A DNA stretch of 45,420 nucleotides. Source: Gammaproteobacteria bacterium. GTDB taxonomy: Bacteria; Pseudomonadota; Gammaproteobacteria; Thiohalospirales; Thiohalospiraceae. Positions 1 to 9,142 of this stretch are shown here, in pieces. Every line of letters begins with the position of its first letter. The stretch's first letter is position 1. Below the pieces are notes generated by a model that saw only the letters and a program-made list of their open reading frames with translations, ran no database searches and was not told the DNA's origin. The stretch covers positions 1-45,420 of the forward strand of contig JAJRUV010000179.1 in the NCBI GenBank assembly GCA_024277595.1. Reading direction: 5' to 3'. Both the position numbers and the translations under genes were made by a program.

Positions 1-207
1 ACTATGAGAATGTCGATGCGACGATTTACGAGACTGACTAATGCCTTTAGTAAGAAGGTAAGCAACCACATGCACGCCATATCGCTCCACTTCATGTATT
101 ACAATTTTGGCCGCATTCACCAGACCATCAAGGTCACGCCCGCAATGGAGGCAGGGGTTACGGATCGTGTATGGAGCCTTGAAGATATAGCGCGACTGAC
201 CGATTGA
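1..207 (+). pseudogene. 3' end of a DDE transposase gene (IS1-like), truncated by the window edge
   Basis: The frame is open from the first base and ends in TGA at 205-207, leaving about 68 C-terminal residues. The segment RRFTRLTNAFSKKV followed by HFMYYNFGRIHQT and VTPAMEAGVTDRVW is the characteristic C-terminus of a widespread group of DDE transposases usually annotated as IS1-like. The catalytic core would lie upstream of the window, so I cannot say whether the element is intact or a remnant. No obvious complete terminal inverted repeat follows, but short inverted repeats lie at 227-366. Confidence 0.7.
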
Positions 208-226
208 AGCGTGAAACGTCCTTATT

Positions 227-366
227 CCCCACTTTCCGGCCTAATGGGGGAATGGATTCTATGATTCCTCCCACTTTCTGATGCCCGCAATATCCGAAAT
301 ATAACAACCTGAATTCATAGCATTATTTCAAATTGAGCCAGTACCCATATTTATTCTGAAAGTGGG
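227..366. repeat. Short inverted repeats between the transposase remnant and the first operon
   Basis: The 9-mer CCCACTTTC occurs at 228-236 and 270-278, and its exact reverse complement GAAAGTGGG at 358-366. A second imperfect palindrome, GGGGGAAT (246-253) with ATTCCTCCC (264-272), sits between them. They may be the right end of the insertion sequence or a decayed copy of it. No gene is seen in 208-459, which is relatively AT-rich from about 290 to 400 and presumably also carries the promoter of the downstream operon. Confidence 0.35.
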
Positions 367-459
367 TTTTATTCAGTAATCATTGTTCTCGCCTAATACC
401 CGTTGGAAACAGCGCTCAGCCAGACTACTATGGCTCGTCCTGAACTGCCCGGAGAGTCC

Positions 460-1545
460 ATGAAAAGAAGAGATGTACTGACAGCAGCGGGTGCTCTTGC
501 ACTAACCGGCTGCGCCAGCAAAGTATCTGAATGTCAGTCATCTGAGGCTGGAGAACAGTTCAATTGGAAAATGGTGACCTCATGGCCACCTAACCTGCCC
601 GGCTTGGGAACCGGTGCAACTAAACTCGCTGAACACATTGAAGCTGCTTCGGGTGGCCGCATCCGTATCAAGGTTTTTGCAGCGGGAGAATTGGTACCGG
701 CCTTTGAAGTATTCGGCACGGTATCCGAAGGTACCGCTGAAATTGGTCACAGCGCGGCGTATTACTGGCGCGGCAAGACAGAGGCCGCACAGTTTTTCAC
801 CGCCATTCCGTTTGGCATGAATGTCATGGAAATGAATGCATGGCTTTACTATGGTGGCGGGCTTGAGCTTTACCGGGAGCTATACGAACCCTTCAACCTG
901 ATACCGTTTCCCGCCGGGAATACCGGTATCCAGATGGGTGGCTGGTTTAACCGCGAGATCAACACCCTGGCAGATCTCAAGGGTCTGAAAATGCGGATAC
1001 CCGGCCTTGGCGGCGAAGTGCTTCGACGCGCCGGCGGAACACCCGTGGCATTGGCAGGGTCAGAAATTTTTACAGCGCTACAGACAGGCAGTATAGATGC
1101 TGCTGAATGGAATGGCCCCTACAATGACCTGACCTTCGGTCTGCACAAAGCGGCTCGCTACTACTACTACCCGGGCTGGCATGAGCCAGGTCCGGTACTG
1201 GAATGCATTATCAACCGGGATGCCTGGGCAAAATTGCCGGCAGATTTACAAACGATTGTAGAAATTGCCTGCGGTGCGCTGAACGATAAAATGACCGCCG
1301 AATATGCGGCCCGGAATGCACAGAATCTGCAGGTCATCAAACAGGATGGCAAAGTAGCCATTCGCAAGTTTCCCGACGAGGTGCTGAGTGAACTGCGGCG
1401 GATTACCGTTGAAGTTTATGATGAGCTTGCAGCAGAGGATCAAAAGGTTGCGAAAATTCTTGAGTCTTTTTCGACCTTCAAAAAAACGATTGGCGAGTGG
1501 ACTGAAATTTCCCAGCAAGCCTATCTGAATACACGGAATCTGTAA
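460..1545 (+). CDS. TRAP transporter solute-binding lipoprotein, DctP/TakP-like
   Basis: Periplasmic substrate-binding subunit of a tripartite ATP-independent (TRAP) importer, 361 residues. The open frame extends up to 403, but ATG 460 is chosen: GGAGAG lies at 451-456 and the product then begins MKRRDVLTAAGALALTGCAS, a signal with twin arginines and a lipobox (LTGC). It is therefore probably a Tat-exported lipoprotein. The body matches the TakP / mannitol-chloroaromatic branch: KMVTSWPPN near the mature N-terminus, the MRIPGLGGEVLRRAGG block with the ligand-carboxylate arginine, and DAAEWNGPYND. This branch often binds 2-oxoacids or related organic acids, but the substrate here is not determinable. 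Its stop overlaps the next start (TAATG), so it is coupled to an ABC importer. The only TRAP membrane genes in view (7249-9142) are on the other strand. Confidence 0.88.
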   Translation: MKRRDVLTAAGALALTGCASKVSECQSSEAGEQFNWKMVTSWPPNLPGLGTGATKLAEHIEAASGGRIRIKVFAAGELVPAFEVFGTVSEGTAEIGHSAAYYWRGKTEAAQFFTAIPFGMNVMEMNAWLYYGGGLELYRELYEPFNLIPFPAGNTGIQMGGWFNREINTLADLKGLKMRIPGLGGEVLRRAGGTPVALAGSEIFTALQTGSIDAAEWNGPYNDLTFGLHKAARYYYYPGWHEPGPVLECIINRDAWAKLPADLQTIVEIACGALNDKMTAEYAARNAQNLQVIKQDGKVAIRKFPDEVLSELRRITVEVYDELAAEDQKVAKILESFSTFKKTIGEWTEISQQAYLNTRNL

Positions 1546-3362
1546 TGCGATCCATATTAGTGGTCATCATGGCTGTTGCCATCGGAGCTTGTGGTGGTGA
1601 GGGGCAACAGGCTACGCAGGCGGCGGCCTCAACCACCGGGTTAAAAGTCTATCGTCATGCGATGGATCAGGCGCCCAGCACCCTTGATCCGGTACAAGCG
1701 TCGAATGTCTATGCCAACCATGTTGTTGTCAATGCCTACGACACACTGTTTTCCTACAAGTATCTTGCCCGACCCTATGCCTTGAAGCCGAATCTGGCGG
1801 TTGAAATGCCGGAGATTTCGGACGATGAGCTGACCTATACAATTCGTATCAAGCAGGGAGTGCGGTTTATTGATGACCCCGCATTTCCCGATGGCAAGGG
1901 GAGAGAGTTGATTGCCGAAGACTTTATTTACTCCATCAAGCGACAGTTCGACCCCTCACAGCTGCCAGTGGGGACATGGTTCTGGATCGAGAGGATCGTT
2001 GGGCTTGACGCCTGGAAGGAAGCAGGGTCGGACTATTCGATTGAAGTTGAGGGTTTTCGTGCGCTTGATGACTATACGATCCGAATACAACTCAAACGAC
2101 CCTACCCGCAGTTACTGGATACTTTGACTACAGGTTACTCGGCAATTGTTCCGCGGGAAGCAGTTGAGTACTACGGCAAGGAGTTCGCTTCACACCCGGT
2201 CGGCTCGGGGCCATTCAAGGTCATTGAATACGATACCGCCAAAATTCTGTTCGAGCGCAATGAGCACTACCGACAGGAACCGGTTGATATCTGGTATGAG
2301 GGCTATGACCCGGAAACACAGGCCTATACCGGTGTCGAGGTGATTCATGGACGTTCACCACCGTTTATTGATCGTCTGGAGATAGACTTTATCGGCGAAG
2401 ATGCAGCGCGATGGAGTTCATTTACCAAAGGGAATGAAGTGCAGTACACGGTATTGCCGAATGAGCAGGTAGACCAGGTGCTCGCCTCGAAGAACCCGGT
2501 GACGTTCAAGCCGGAATATGCGGAAAAGTACCACGGATACGATGTTGTCGAGTTCGGGTTTGTTTTCAATGCTTTCAATATGGACCATGCGGAGTTCGGG
2601 TACCGAGAAGATCCTGTAGAAAACCACCGCAACAAGCTGCTGCGATGCGCGTTGATAAAAGCCTGGGACTGGCCTGCAAGGAGTGAGAGTTTCTATTTCG
2701 GACTGGCAAAAATCTATCCGGGGATTATTCCTCCTGCCGTACCCGAATTCGACCCTGATATGTCCAGAGACAGCGTTACCCGGGATGTAGTAGAAGCACG
2801 ACGGTTGCTGAAAGAGGGTGGCTGGACGGCGGAAAATCTTCCGGTGTTTATTTTTGGTGGAGCCGCCGGTATCAAGAACAGACTGTTTTTCGAACAGGCT
2901 CGCTCCTGGTTCAAAGAGGTTGGCTACCCGATGGAGAAAATGAAGCTCAAGCAGTTTGCAACGTTTGGTGATCTGAGCAAGGCCTGGCGCAATAGTGAAC
3001 TGATGTATGTTTCCAAAGGCTGGGGGCTCGATTACCCGGATGCCGAGAATACCCTGCAGCTTTTTTACGGCCCCAACAAGACACCGGGCTCAAACGATGC
3101 CAATTATCTGAATCCTGAATATGATGCCTTGTATGAGAAAAGCTCGGTGATGCGGTCCTCGCCGGAGCGCACCCGCATCTACAGGGAAATGAACCAGATG
3201 ATTGTTGATGATTGTGTTGCTCATACGGGCCTGTCACGCACCCGCATCTTTATGTGGCACAAGGACGTGATTGCCTTGCCTGACCGGCAGATTGTCGGCG
3301 GATTTTTCCTGAAGTATGTTGATCTGAAAACAGAAGATACCATTGTGGAGCAGATCAACTGA
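1545..3362 (+). CDS. Peptide-type ABC transporter solute-binding lipoprotein (SBP_bac_5 family)
   Basis: Extracytoplasmic binding protein of an OppA/DppA-type ABC importer, 605 residues. The N-terminus MRSILVVIMAVAIGAC is a lipoprotein signal with the modified cysteine at residue 16. Family features include the opening TLDPVQASNVYANHVVVNAYDTLF, the IRIKQGVRFIDDP block, the DFIYSIKR helix and HPVGSGPFKV. Family members bind oligopeptides, dipeptides, nickel chelates or other solutes, and the ligand cannot be read from sequence. The start codon overlaps the TRAP binding protein stop by one base, giving tight translational coupling. Two permease and two ATPase genes follow, so the importer is complete. 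Confidence 0.9.
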   Translation: MRSILVVIMAVAIGACGGEGQQATQAAASTTGLKVYRHAMDQAPSTLDPVQASNVYANHVVVNAYDTLFSYKYLARPYALKPNLAVEMPEISDDELTYTIRIKQGVRFIDDPAFPDGKGRELIAEDFIYSIKRQFDPSQLPVGTWFWIERIVGLDAWKEAGSDYSIEVEGFRALDDYTIRIQLKRPYPQLLDTLTTGYSAIVPREAVEYYGKEFASHPVGSGPFKVIEYDTAKILFERNEHYRQEPVDIWYEGYDPETQAYTGVEVIHGRSPPFIDRLEIDFIGEDAARWSSFTKGNEVQYTVLPNEQVDQVLASKNPVTFKPEYAEKYHGYDVVEFGFVFNAFNMDHAEFGYREDPVENHRNKLLRCALIKAWDWPARSESFYFGLAKIYPGIIPPAVPEFDPDMSRDSVTRDVVEARRLLKEGGWTAENLPVFIFGGAAGIKNRLFFEQARSWFKEVGYPMEKMKLKQFATFGDLSKAWRNSELMYVSKGWGLDYPDAENTLQLFYGPNKTPGSNDANYLNPEYDALYEKSSVMRSSPERTRIYREMNQMIVDDCVAHTGLSRTRIFMWHKDVIALPDRQIVGGFFLKYVDLKTEDTIVEQIN

Positions 3363-3366
3363 AGGC

Positions 3367-4320
3367 ATGGAAACACTGCAGTACATCATCCGAAAACTGA
3401 TCACCGGCATTCCACTGTTGCTGGGTGTCACCTTTATCAGTTTTATGCTGATGGTCTATTTCGGGCCGGACAAGACCTATGAATTACTGGGCAAGAATGC
3501 CACCCAGGAACAGATTGACGAGATTCGTCATCAGCTTGGCTACGATCAACCCTTTTTCATTCGCTACGCGGATTACCTCAAGGAGCTGGTGACACTGGAT
3601 TTTGGCCACTCGGATTCGACCGGGGAACCGGTTAGCGGATTGTTGGGTCGAACGATGCCGATTTCACTGGCGCTGATCATACCGGGCTTTGTACTCGGTA
3701 ATCTGATCGCGATCATCCTTGCTCTGACGGCGGCCTATCACCGCGGCTCCTGGGTGGATCGGCTGATCATGGGCTTTTCTGTCGTGGGCATGAGCATCAG
3801 CTTTCTGATCGTCATCATCGCCTTCCAGATTCTGTTGTCCTCAAGTTATGGTCTGAACCTGTTTCCGGTTCGTGGCTGGAACATGAGCACCTTCGGGAAT
3901 TACCTGAGCTATGTGACCGTACCGACACTGGCTACGGTATTTGTTTCACTCGGATACAACACCCGGTTCTATCGTGCCGTCATCGTTGAAGAGATGACCA
4001 GGGACCATGTACGGACGGCCAGGGCATTCGGGGTCCCGCCAGCCCGGCTTTTTTACAAGAACATTCTGAAAAACTGCATGATTCCGATTATTACCCGCGT
4101 GATTTTCTCGATACCGCTGGTGGTCATTAGCGGCAGTCTGTTGATCGAGAGCTATTTCGGCATTCCCGGCGTGGGCAAGGTAACCTTTGATGCGATTACT
4201 ACGGGAGACCAGCCGGTACTCAAGGCGGTAGTGGGCATGACCGCTGTGCTGTTTGTCATGGCGCAGCTGGTGACGGACATCCTTTATCGTGCAGTGGACC
4301 CGCGGGTGACACTGAAATGA
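3367..4320 (+). CDS. ABC transporter permease, DppB/OppB type
   Basis: First inner-membrane permease of the peptide-type ABC importer, about 317 residues from ATG 3367. The frame is open from 3343, but METLQYIIRKLITGIPLLLGVTFISFML is the normal family N-terminus, with a first membrane helix directly after a short basic segment. The middle and C-terminal half carry the binding-protein-dependent transport fold. The EAA loop reads EEMTRDHVRTARAFGVPPARLFYKN, which docks on the ATPases, and ESYFGIPGVGK is typical of DppB. The ribosome site before 3367 is weak (GAAGG almost adjacent), so translation probably depends on coupling to the upstream gene four bases away. Confidence 0.9.
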   Translation: METLQYIIRKLITGIPLLLGVTFISFMLMVYFGPDKTYELLGKNATQEQIDEIRHQLGYDQPFFIRYADYLKELVTLDFGHSDSTGEPVSGLLGRTMPISLALIIPGFVLGNLIAIILALTAAYHRGSWVDRLIMGFSVVGMSISFLIVIIAFQILLSSSYGLNLFPVRGWNMSTFGNYLSYVTVPTLATVFVSLGYNTRFYRAVIVEEMTRDHVRTARAFGVPPARLFYKNILKNCMIPIITRVIFSIPLVVISGSLLIESYFGIPGVGKVTFDAITTGDQPVLKAVVGMTAVLFVMAQLVTDILYRAVDPRVTLK

Positions 4321-5189
4321 GCGGGCAGTCAACAGCAGCAATTCGCCGTGAAGGGTTGTGGAGCAAGGCGGTCTACAAATTCAGCCGTGATCGCGCGGGG
4401 CTTGTCTCACTGGCAATCGTATCGATTTATACCATCGTGGCACTGGGCGCCTGGGGCGGACTGTGGGCCACAGAATGGGCCGATGTGACCGGCGGTAAAT
4501 GGATGCCGGTATCTTCGGAACATTGGTTCGGCACGAATATCATCGGCCAGGATATTTTTCAGCGGGCATTGTTCAGCACCCGCACGACCTTTGAGGTTGG
4601 TTTCGTGGTTGCGTTGCTCGCAACAGCAGTGGGCGCATTACTCGGGGCGGTTGCCGGTTTTTTCAGCGGCAGCTGGATTGATGAAATCGCCCTGTGGATG
4701 ATGGGCGTGCTTGACTCGATTCCGTTTTACCTGTTTGTTGCAGCGATTGCCTTTGCGCTCCAGGATAATCCTTATGCAATGCATGTCGCGATGATTGCAA
4801 CATTCTGGACCACGGTTGCCAGGCTGGTACGCGGTGAGGTCATCAAGCTGAAAAGCCTGGAGTATGTGGAAGCCGCTCATGCAATTGGTGTTCCGGAAAT
4901 CGTCATCATATTCAGGCATATCCTGCCCAATACCTTTCATATTCTGCTGGTGCAGGGAACCATCACGTTTGTTGCAGCGATCAAATCAGAAGTGATTCTG
5001 AGCTTCCTCGGCCTGGGTGTTAAAGAAGGCATGAGCTGGGGTCTGATGATTTCGGAAAGCACCATGGAAGTGATGGCAGGGTTCTTTAACAATTTCCTGG
5101 CCGCATCGGCGTTTTTATTCGTTCTTGTCATGGCATTCAATATGTTTTCCGATGCCCTGCAGGATGCCCTCGATCCGAAGAAGGTGTGA
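4317..5189 (+). CDS. ABC transporter permease, DppC/OppC type
   Basis: Second permease of the same importer, 290 residues, starting in an ATGA overlap with the preceding permease. The N-terminal cytoplasmic stretch KFSRDRAGLVSLAIVSIYTIVAL leads into the first membrane helix, as in OppC. GTNIIGQDIFQRALFSTRTTFEVG is the conserved periplasmic/second-helix block. The EAA loop is EYVEAAHAIGVPEIVIIFRHILPN. The C-terminus FNMFSDALQDALDPKKV is the standard DppC ending, so length and both ends are complete. It pairs with the gene at 3367-4320 to form the translocation pore. Confidence 0.92.
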   Translation: MSGQSTAAIRREGLWSKAVYKFSRDRAGLVSLAIVSIYTIVALGAWGGLWATEWADVTGGKWMPVSSEHWFGTNIIGQDIFQRALFSTRTTFEVGFVVALLATAVGALLGAVAGFFSGSWIDEIALWMMGVLDSIPFYLFVAAIAFALQDNPYAMHVAMIATFWTTVARLVRGEVIKLKSLEYVEAAHAIGVPEIVIIFRHILPNTFHILLVQGTITFVAAIKSEVILSFLGLGVKEGMSWGLMISESTMEVMAGFFNNFLAASAFLFVLVMAFNMFSDALQDALDPKKV

Positions 5190-5191
5190 TA

Positions 5192-6187
5192 GTGAGCTCT
5201 GATCAACAACCATTGTTGCGCGTCCGGGACCTGGTCGTAGAGTTCAATACCGAAGCCGGCGTAGCGCGCGCCATTGATGGCGTGAGTTTCGATATCTATC
5301 CCAACGAGACGGTCGGGCTGGTTGGTGAGTCAGGGTGCGGCAAGACGGTGACGGGATTATCGATTCTCGGCCTGATACCAAGCCCGCCCGGAAAAATTGT
5401 CCAGGGCAGTATCGAGTTTATGGGGCGGGATCTGGTCTCATTGCCCGAAGAAGAGCTCCGTAATATACGTGGCAGCGAAATATCGATGATTTTCCAGGAG
5501 CCCATGACCGCGCTGAATCCGGTATTTACGATTGAGAACCAGATGACAGATGTGCTGACTCGCCACCAGGGGCTGACGCGCAGACAGGCAGGCAAGGCTG
5601 CGATAGAAATGCTCGACAAGGTGGGCATACCGATTCCGGAGCAGCGAATCAAGGAGTATCCGCATCAGCTTTCCGGCGGGATGCGCCAACGGGTCATGAT
5701 CGCAATGGCGCTATCCTGCGGCCCGAAACTGCTGGTGGCTGATGAGCCGACGACGGCACTTGATGTCACAACCCAGGCACAGGTGCTGGAACAGATCAGC
5801 CTGCTACAGGATGAATTTCACATGGCGGTCATCCTGGTGACTCATGATCTTGGCGTCGTGGCGGAAACCTGTGATCGGGGCATCGTTATGTATTGCGGCA
5901 ATATTATCGAATCCGCTGATATCAATTCGCTGTTCAACCATCCCCGTCACCCCTATACGGAAGGATTACTTAATTCGATTCCGCGGCTGCGTGAAAAGAA
6001 AGTTGATCAATTGCCGATTATTCCCGGCCGGGTGCCGGACCTGTTTCACCTGCCTGAAGGTTGCCGGTATGGTGACCGCTGTAATCGGGTAACCGATCAA
6101 TGCCGGCAGACAGCGCCGCTGTTGCAGTCTGTCACCGAGCATACTGCGGTGTCCTGTTTTCATCCAGTCACCCAGACTTCCGGTTGA
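5192..6187 (+). CDS. ABC transporter ATP-binding protein, OppD/DppD type
   Basis: Cytoplasmic ATPase of the peptide-type importer, about 331 residues. Two GTG codons are possible, at 5186 and 5192. AAGAAGG at 5178-5184 is 7 bases from 5192 but only one base from 5186, so 5192 is preferred. Walker A is GESGCGKT, the Q-loop region is IFQEPMTALNP, the signature is LSGGMRQR, Walker B is LLVADEPTTALD and the switch histidine is in VTHDLG. The C-terminal PGRVPDLFHLPEGCRYGDRC segment with further cysteines is the oligopeptide/dipeptide extension that in this family can hold an iron-sulfur cluster. The gene is coupled to the permease gene. Confidence 0.92.
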   Translation: MSSDQQPLLRVRDLVVEFNTEAGVARAIDGVSFDIYPNETVGLVGESGCGKTVTGLSILGLIPSPPGKIVQGSIEFMGRDLVSLPEEELRNIRGSEISMIFQEPMTALNPVFTIENQMTDVLTRHQGLTRRQAGKAAIEMLDKVGIPIPEQRIKEYPHQLSGGMRQRVMIAMALSCGPKLLVADEPTTALDVTTQAQVLEQISLLQDEFHMAVILVTHDLGVVAETCDRGIVMYCGNIIESADINSLFNHPRHPYTEGLLNSIPRLREKKVDQLPIIPGRVPDLFHLPEGCRYGDRCNRVTDQCRQTAPLLQSVTEHTAVSCFHPVTQTSG

Positions 6188-6194
6188 TCGCATC

Positions 6195-7184
6195 ATGAGC
6201 ACACCACTACTGGAAGTCAGAGACCTGAAAAAACACTTTCCTGTGAAATCAGGCCTGTTTCATCGCACGACAGCTCATTTGCGCGCAGTCGATGGCGTCA
6301 GTTTCACCATTGAGAAAGGCCGGACACTTGGTCTTGTGGGTGAATCAGGCTGCGGCAAATCCACGCTGGGCAGGGCAATTCTTCGATTGCTTGAACCAAG
6401 CTCCGGTGATGTTCTGCTTAACGGAACCAGCATTATCGATACGCCTCGTAGCGGGATGCTGAGCCTGCGGCGCAAGATGCAGATGATTTTTCAGGATCCG
6501 TATTCCTCCCTGAGTCCACGCCGCACCGTGGCGCAGACAATCAGGGAGCCGCTGGATGTCCACAGTATAGGCACGCCTGCGGAACGGCGGCAGCGTGTCG
6601 ATGAGCTGCTCGATGTCGTCAGCATGGGGCTCCAGGTCAGAGACCGTTACCCGCATGAGTTCTCCGGTGGCCAGCGGCAGCGCATCGGAATTGCGCGAGC
6701 GTTGGCATTAAACCCTGAGTTTATTGTTGCGGACGAACCGGTTTCGGCTCTGGATGTTTCGGTTCAGTCACAGGTGCTGAATCTGATTGCTGATCTCAAG
6801 CGTGATCTTGGCATCGCCTTTTTGTTTATTTCCCATGACCTGGCGGTGATACAGCATGTCAGTGATGATGTGGGGGTGATGTATCTTGGCAAGCTGGTGG
6901 AATTTGCCTCGGCGGAAGACCTTTACAGAAACCCGAAGCATCCCTATACACGTGCATTGATAGCTGCGATACCAGTCCCGGAGCCTGGCAGGAAACGAGC
7001 CAGGCTAATTGTCAAAGGTGAAGTGCCTTCTCCGATTAATCCGCCGAGTGGCTGTCCGTTTCATACCCGATGCGCAGAGGTCAAGGCGATTTGCAGGAGT
7101 GAATTGCCTGCAGCTGTTGATGTCGGTGAAGGAGGCCGCTCTCACCTTGTCAATTGTCATCTGTACGGAAAAGCGTCTGACTGA
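6195..7184 (+). CDS. ABC transporter ATP-binding protein, OppF/DppF type
   Basis: Second ATPase of the importer, 329 residues, 7 bases after the OppD-type gene. It begins [33 protein letters not shown], the OppF hallmark. Motifs are Walker [24 protein letters not shown], signature [15 protein letters not shown], Walker [13 protein letters not shown] and ISHDLAVI. The C-terminal extension [19 protein letters not shown] with later cysteines matches the family. It closes the six-gene plus-strand operon. The 64 bases to the convergent dctM gene show no clear intrinsic terminator. Confidence 0.92.
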   Translation: MSTPLLEVRDLKKHFPVKSGLFHRTTAHLRAVDGVSFTIEKGRTLGLVGESGCGKSTLGRAILRLLEPSSGDVLLNGTSIIDTPRSGMLSLRRKMQMIFQDPYSSLSPRRTVAQTIREPLDVHSIGTPAERRQRVDELLDVVSMGLQVRDRYPHEFSGGQRQRIGIARALALNPEFIVADEPVSALDVSVQSQVLNLIADLKRDLGIAFLFISHDLAVIQHVSDDVGVMYLGKLVEFASAEDLYRNPKHPYTRALIAAIPVPEPGRKRARLIVKGEVPSPINPPSGCPFHTRCAEVKAICRSELPAAVDVGEGGRSHLVNCHLYGKASD

Positions 7185-7248
7185 CTACGACAGTCAAAAT
7201 ATCTCAGCACGATTCTTGTGGAGTTACTCAAAAGTCTTTCTTTGATAT

Positions 7249-8625
7249 TTAATTGCCGTAGATCCGATCAGGCAGCCAGGTTGCCAGTTGCGGCCAGGCG
7301 GCAATCAGTCCCAGCGTGAGGATTTGAATCATGACAAACGGGATCGCTCCTTTATAAATTGTCATTGTCGATATTTCGGGCGGGGCAACCCCGCGCAGGT
7401 AAAATAATGCGAAACCAAATGGTGGAGTAAGAAAAGATGTCTGCAGGTTAATCGCGATCATGATGCCCAGCCATACCGGGTCGACTCCCATGACAAACAG
7501 TATCGGGCCAACAATCGGCACAACCACAAAGGTGATCTCGATAAAGTCCAGCACAAATCCCAGCAGGAACATCGCCAGCATGACCACGATGATAGCTCCG
7601 GCAGTACCGCCGGGCAGCCCGGTCAGGAACTCTCTGACAATATCGTCGCCTTCGTAGCCGCGAAAAACCAGTGAAAAAATTGATGCACCAATGAGTATCA
7701 TAAACACCATTGAGCTGATTTTTGTAGTGTTGCGCATGATTTCCCGAAGGGTATTCAGGTTTATTGCGCGTTTGCCTGTCGCGAGCATCAGGGCACCGGT
7801 GGCACCGACAGCTGCTGCCTCGGTAGGCGTTGCAAGACCTGCCAGGATCGAGCCCAGTACCGAAATGATAAGAACCAGCGGCGGCAGCAACACCCTGATG
7901 ACCTGAACAAGAAGCTTGGTGCCGGTCATTTCACCGGAGAGTACTTCCTTCTGAACCGGCATCGAACTCGGGCGTAGCCATGCTACTGAAAGAATATAGA
8001 TGATATAGAGCACAACCAGCATCAGCCCGGGAATGACTGCACCGAGAAACAAATCGCCAACCGATACGGTTTCAGGAGAGAAAATCCCCTGGCTGACCTG
8101 CGCCTGCTGGAAAGACGACGAAAGCACGTCACCTAACAGAACCAGGATAATCGAGGGGGGGATAATTTGCCCGAGGGTACCCGATGCGCTGATTGTGCCG
8201 GTTGCAATGGCCGGATCGTAGCCTTGTTTCAGCATGGTGGGCAACGAAAGCAGGCCCATTGTCACCACAGTTGCACCCACGATACCGGTGCTGGCCGCCA
8301 ACAGCATGCCCACCAGCGCTACGGAAACACCCAGCCCGCCTCGTAACTTTCCAAACAGCATCCCGAGTGTGCTGAGCAGGTCCTCGGCGATCCGGGTACG
8401 TTCGAGGGTAACGCCCATAAATACAAACAATGGCACCGCCATCAGCGTCTCATTGCCCATGATGCCGAAAATGCGATTTGGAATGGTGGCGAGAAAAGTT
8501 GCGTCAAATATGCCGGTAATAATTCCAATCAGGGCAAATACCAGCGCCGTGCCGGCAAGAGAAAACGCAACCGGGAAACCGGCCAGCAGGACAACGATCA
8601 CACTCAGAAATAACAATAGTGCCAT
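7249..8625 (-). CDS. dctM: TRAP transporter large membrane subunit (DctM)
   Basis: Large permease of a TRAP importer, 458 residues and rich in membrane helices. It uses an ion gradient, usually sodium, to move solute delivered by the binding protein. N-terminal MALLLFLSVIVVLLAGFPVAFSLAG and the blocks GNETLMAVPLFVFMGVTLERTRIAEDLL, GTLGQIIPPSIILVLLGDVLSSSF and FLTPPFGFALFYLRGVAPPEI are standard for the mannitol/chloroaromatic-type subgroup. It follows dctQ by 10 bases in the same operon. Its probable binding-protein partner is encoded convergently at 460-1545, separated by the ABC genes. Confidence 0.93.
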   Translation of the reverse strand: MALLLFLSVIVVLLAGFPVAFSLAGTALVFALIGIITGIFDATFLATIPNRIFGIMGNETLMAVPLFVFMGVTLERTRIAEDLLSTLGMLFGKLRGGLGVSVALVGMLLAASTGIVGATVVTMGLLSLPTMLKQGYDPAIATGTISASGTLGQIIPPSIILVLLGDVLSSSFQQAQVSQGIFSPETVSVGDLFLGAVIPGLMLVVLYIIYILSVAWLRPSSMPVQKEVLSGEMTGTKLLVQVIRVLLPPLVLIISVLGSILAGLATPTEAAAVGATGALMLATGKRAINLNTLREIMRNTTKISSMVFMILIGASIFSLVFRGYEGDDIVREFLTGLPGGTAGAIIVVMLAMFLLGFVLDFIEITFVVVPIVGPILFVMGVDPVWLGIMIAINLQTSFLTPPFGFALFYLRGVAPPEISTMTIYKGAIPFVMIQILTLGLIAAWPQLATWLPDRIYGN

Positions 8626-8635
8626 CAGGTGGTTT

Positions 8636-9142
8636 CTAAACCTTTGCCCGAAGTGTAGTAACGGCCCGGATCAACATGGCTATTCCCTGTAGCAGCAGCA
8701 GCAGCCCCATCAGCGGGATGAAGCTTTTCATCAGGGGAACCATCGGAAATACCAGGCCGCCGGCATCAGGTGATGTTTCGTGGATACGCCAGGAAACGGC
8801 AGCGAAACCCCAGCTTTTGGCGATCAGGAACAGTGTAAAAGGAATCAGGAATAACAGCGTGCCCGCCAGATCAACGAACGCTTTTTTTCGTAATGGAAGA
8901 TCACGATAAAAAATATCTACCCTGACCTGTTCGTCTTCGGCCAGTGTATATGCAGCTGCCAGCATGAATACGGCAGCGTGCATCCAGATCACCGATTCCT
9001 GCAGCCAGATCCATCCAAGATCGAACGCATAGCGCAACACAACAATCACAAATGTCAGCAAAACCATGAACAGCGTGAGCCATGAACAGGCATGGCCAAC
9101 ACGCCGGTTTATGCTTTCCAGAATCTGCGAAAACCGGTTCAA
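8636..9142 (-). CDS. dctQ: TRAP transporter small membrane subunit (DctQ)
   Basis: Small four-helix TRAP permease, about 168 residues, which in TRAP systems supports the large subunit and contacts the binding protein. The open frame runs up to 9226 inside trkH. The likely start is TTG 9142, whose last two bases begin the trkH stop TGA (TTGA overlap), giving the normal family length. The product then begins LNRFSQILESINRRVGHACSWLTLFMVLLTFVIVVLRYAF, the usual DctQ N-terminus. WLQESVIWMHAAVFMLAAAYTL and VRVDIFY match the second and third segments. Translation is probably coupled to trkH. Confidence 0.88.
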   Translation of the reverse strand: MNRFSQILESINRRVGHACSWLTLFMVLLTFVIVVLRYAFDLGWIWLQESVIWMHAAVFMLAAAYTLAEDEQVRVDIFYRDLPLRKKAFVDLAGTLLFLIPFTLFLIAKSWGFAAVSWRIHETSPDAGGLVFPMVPLMKSFIPLMGLLLLLQGIAMLIRAVTTLRAKV

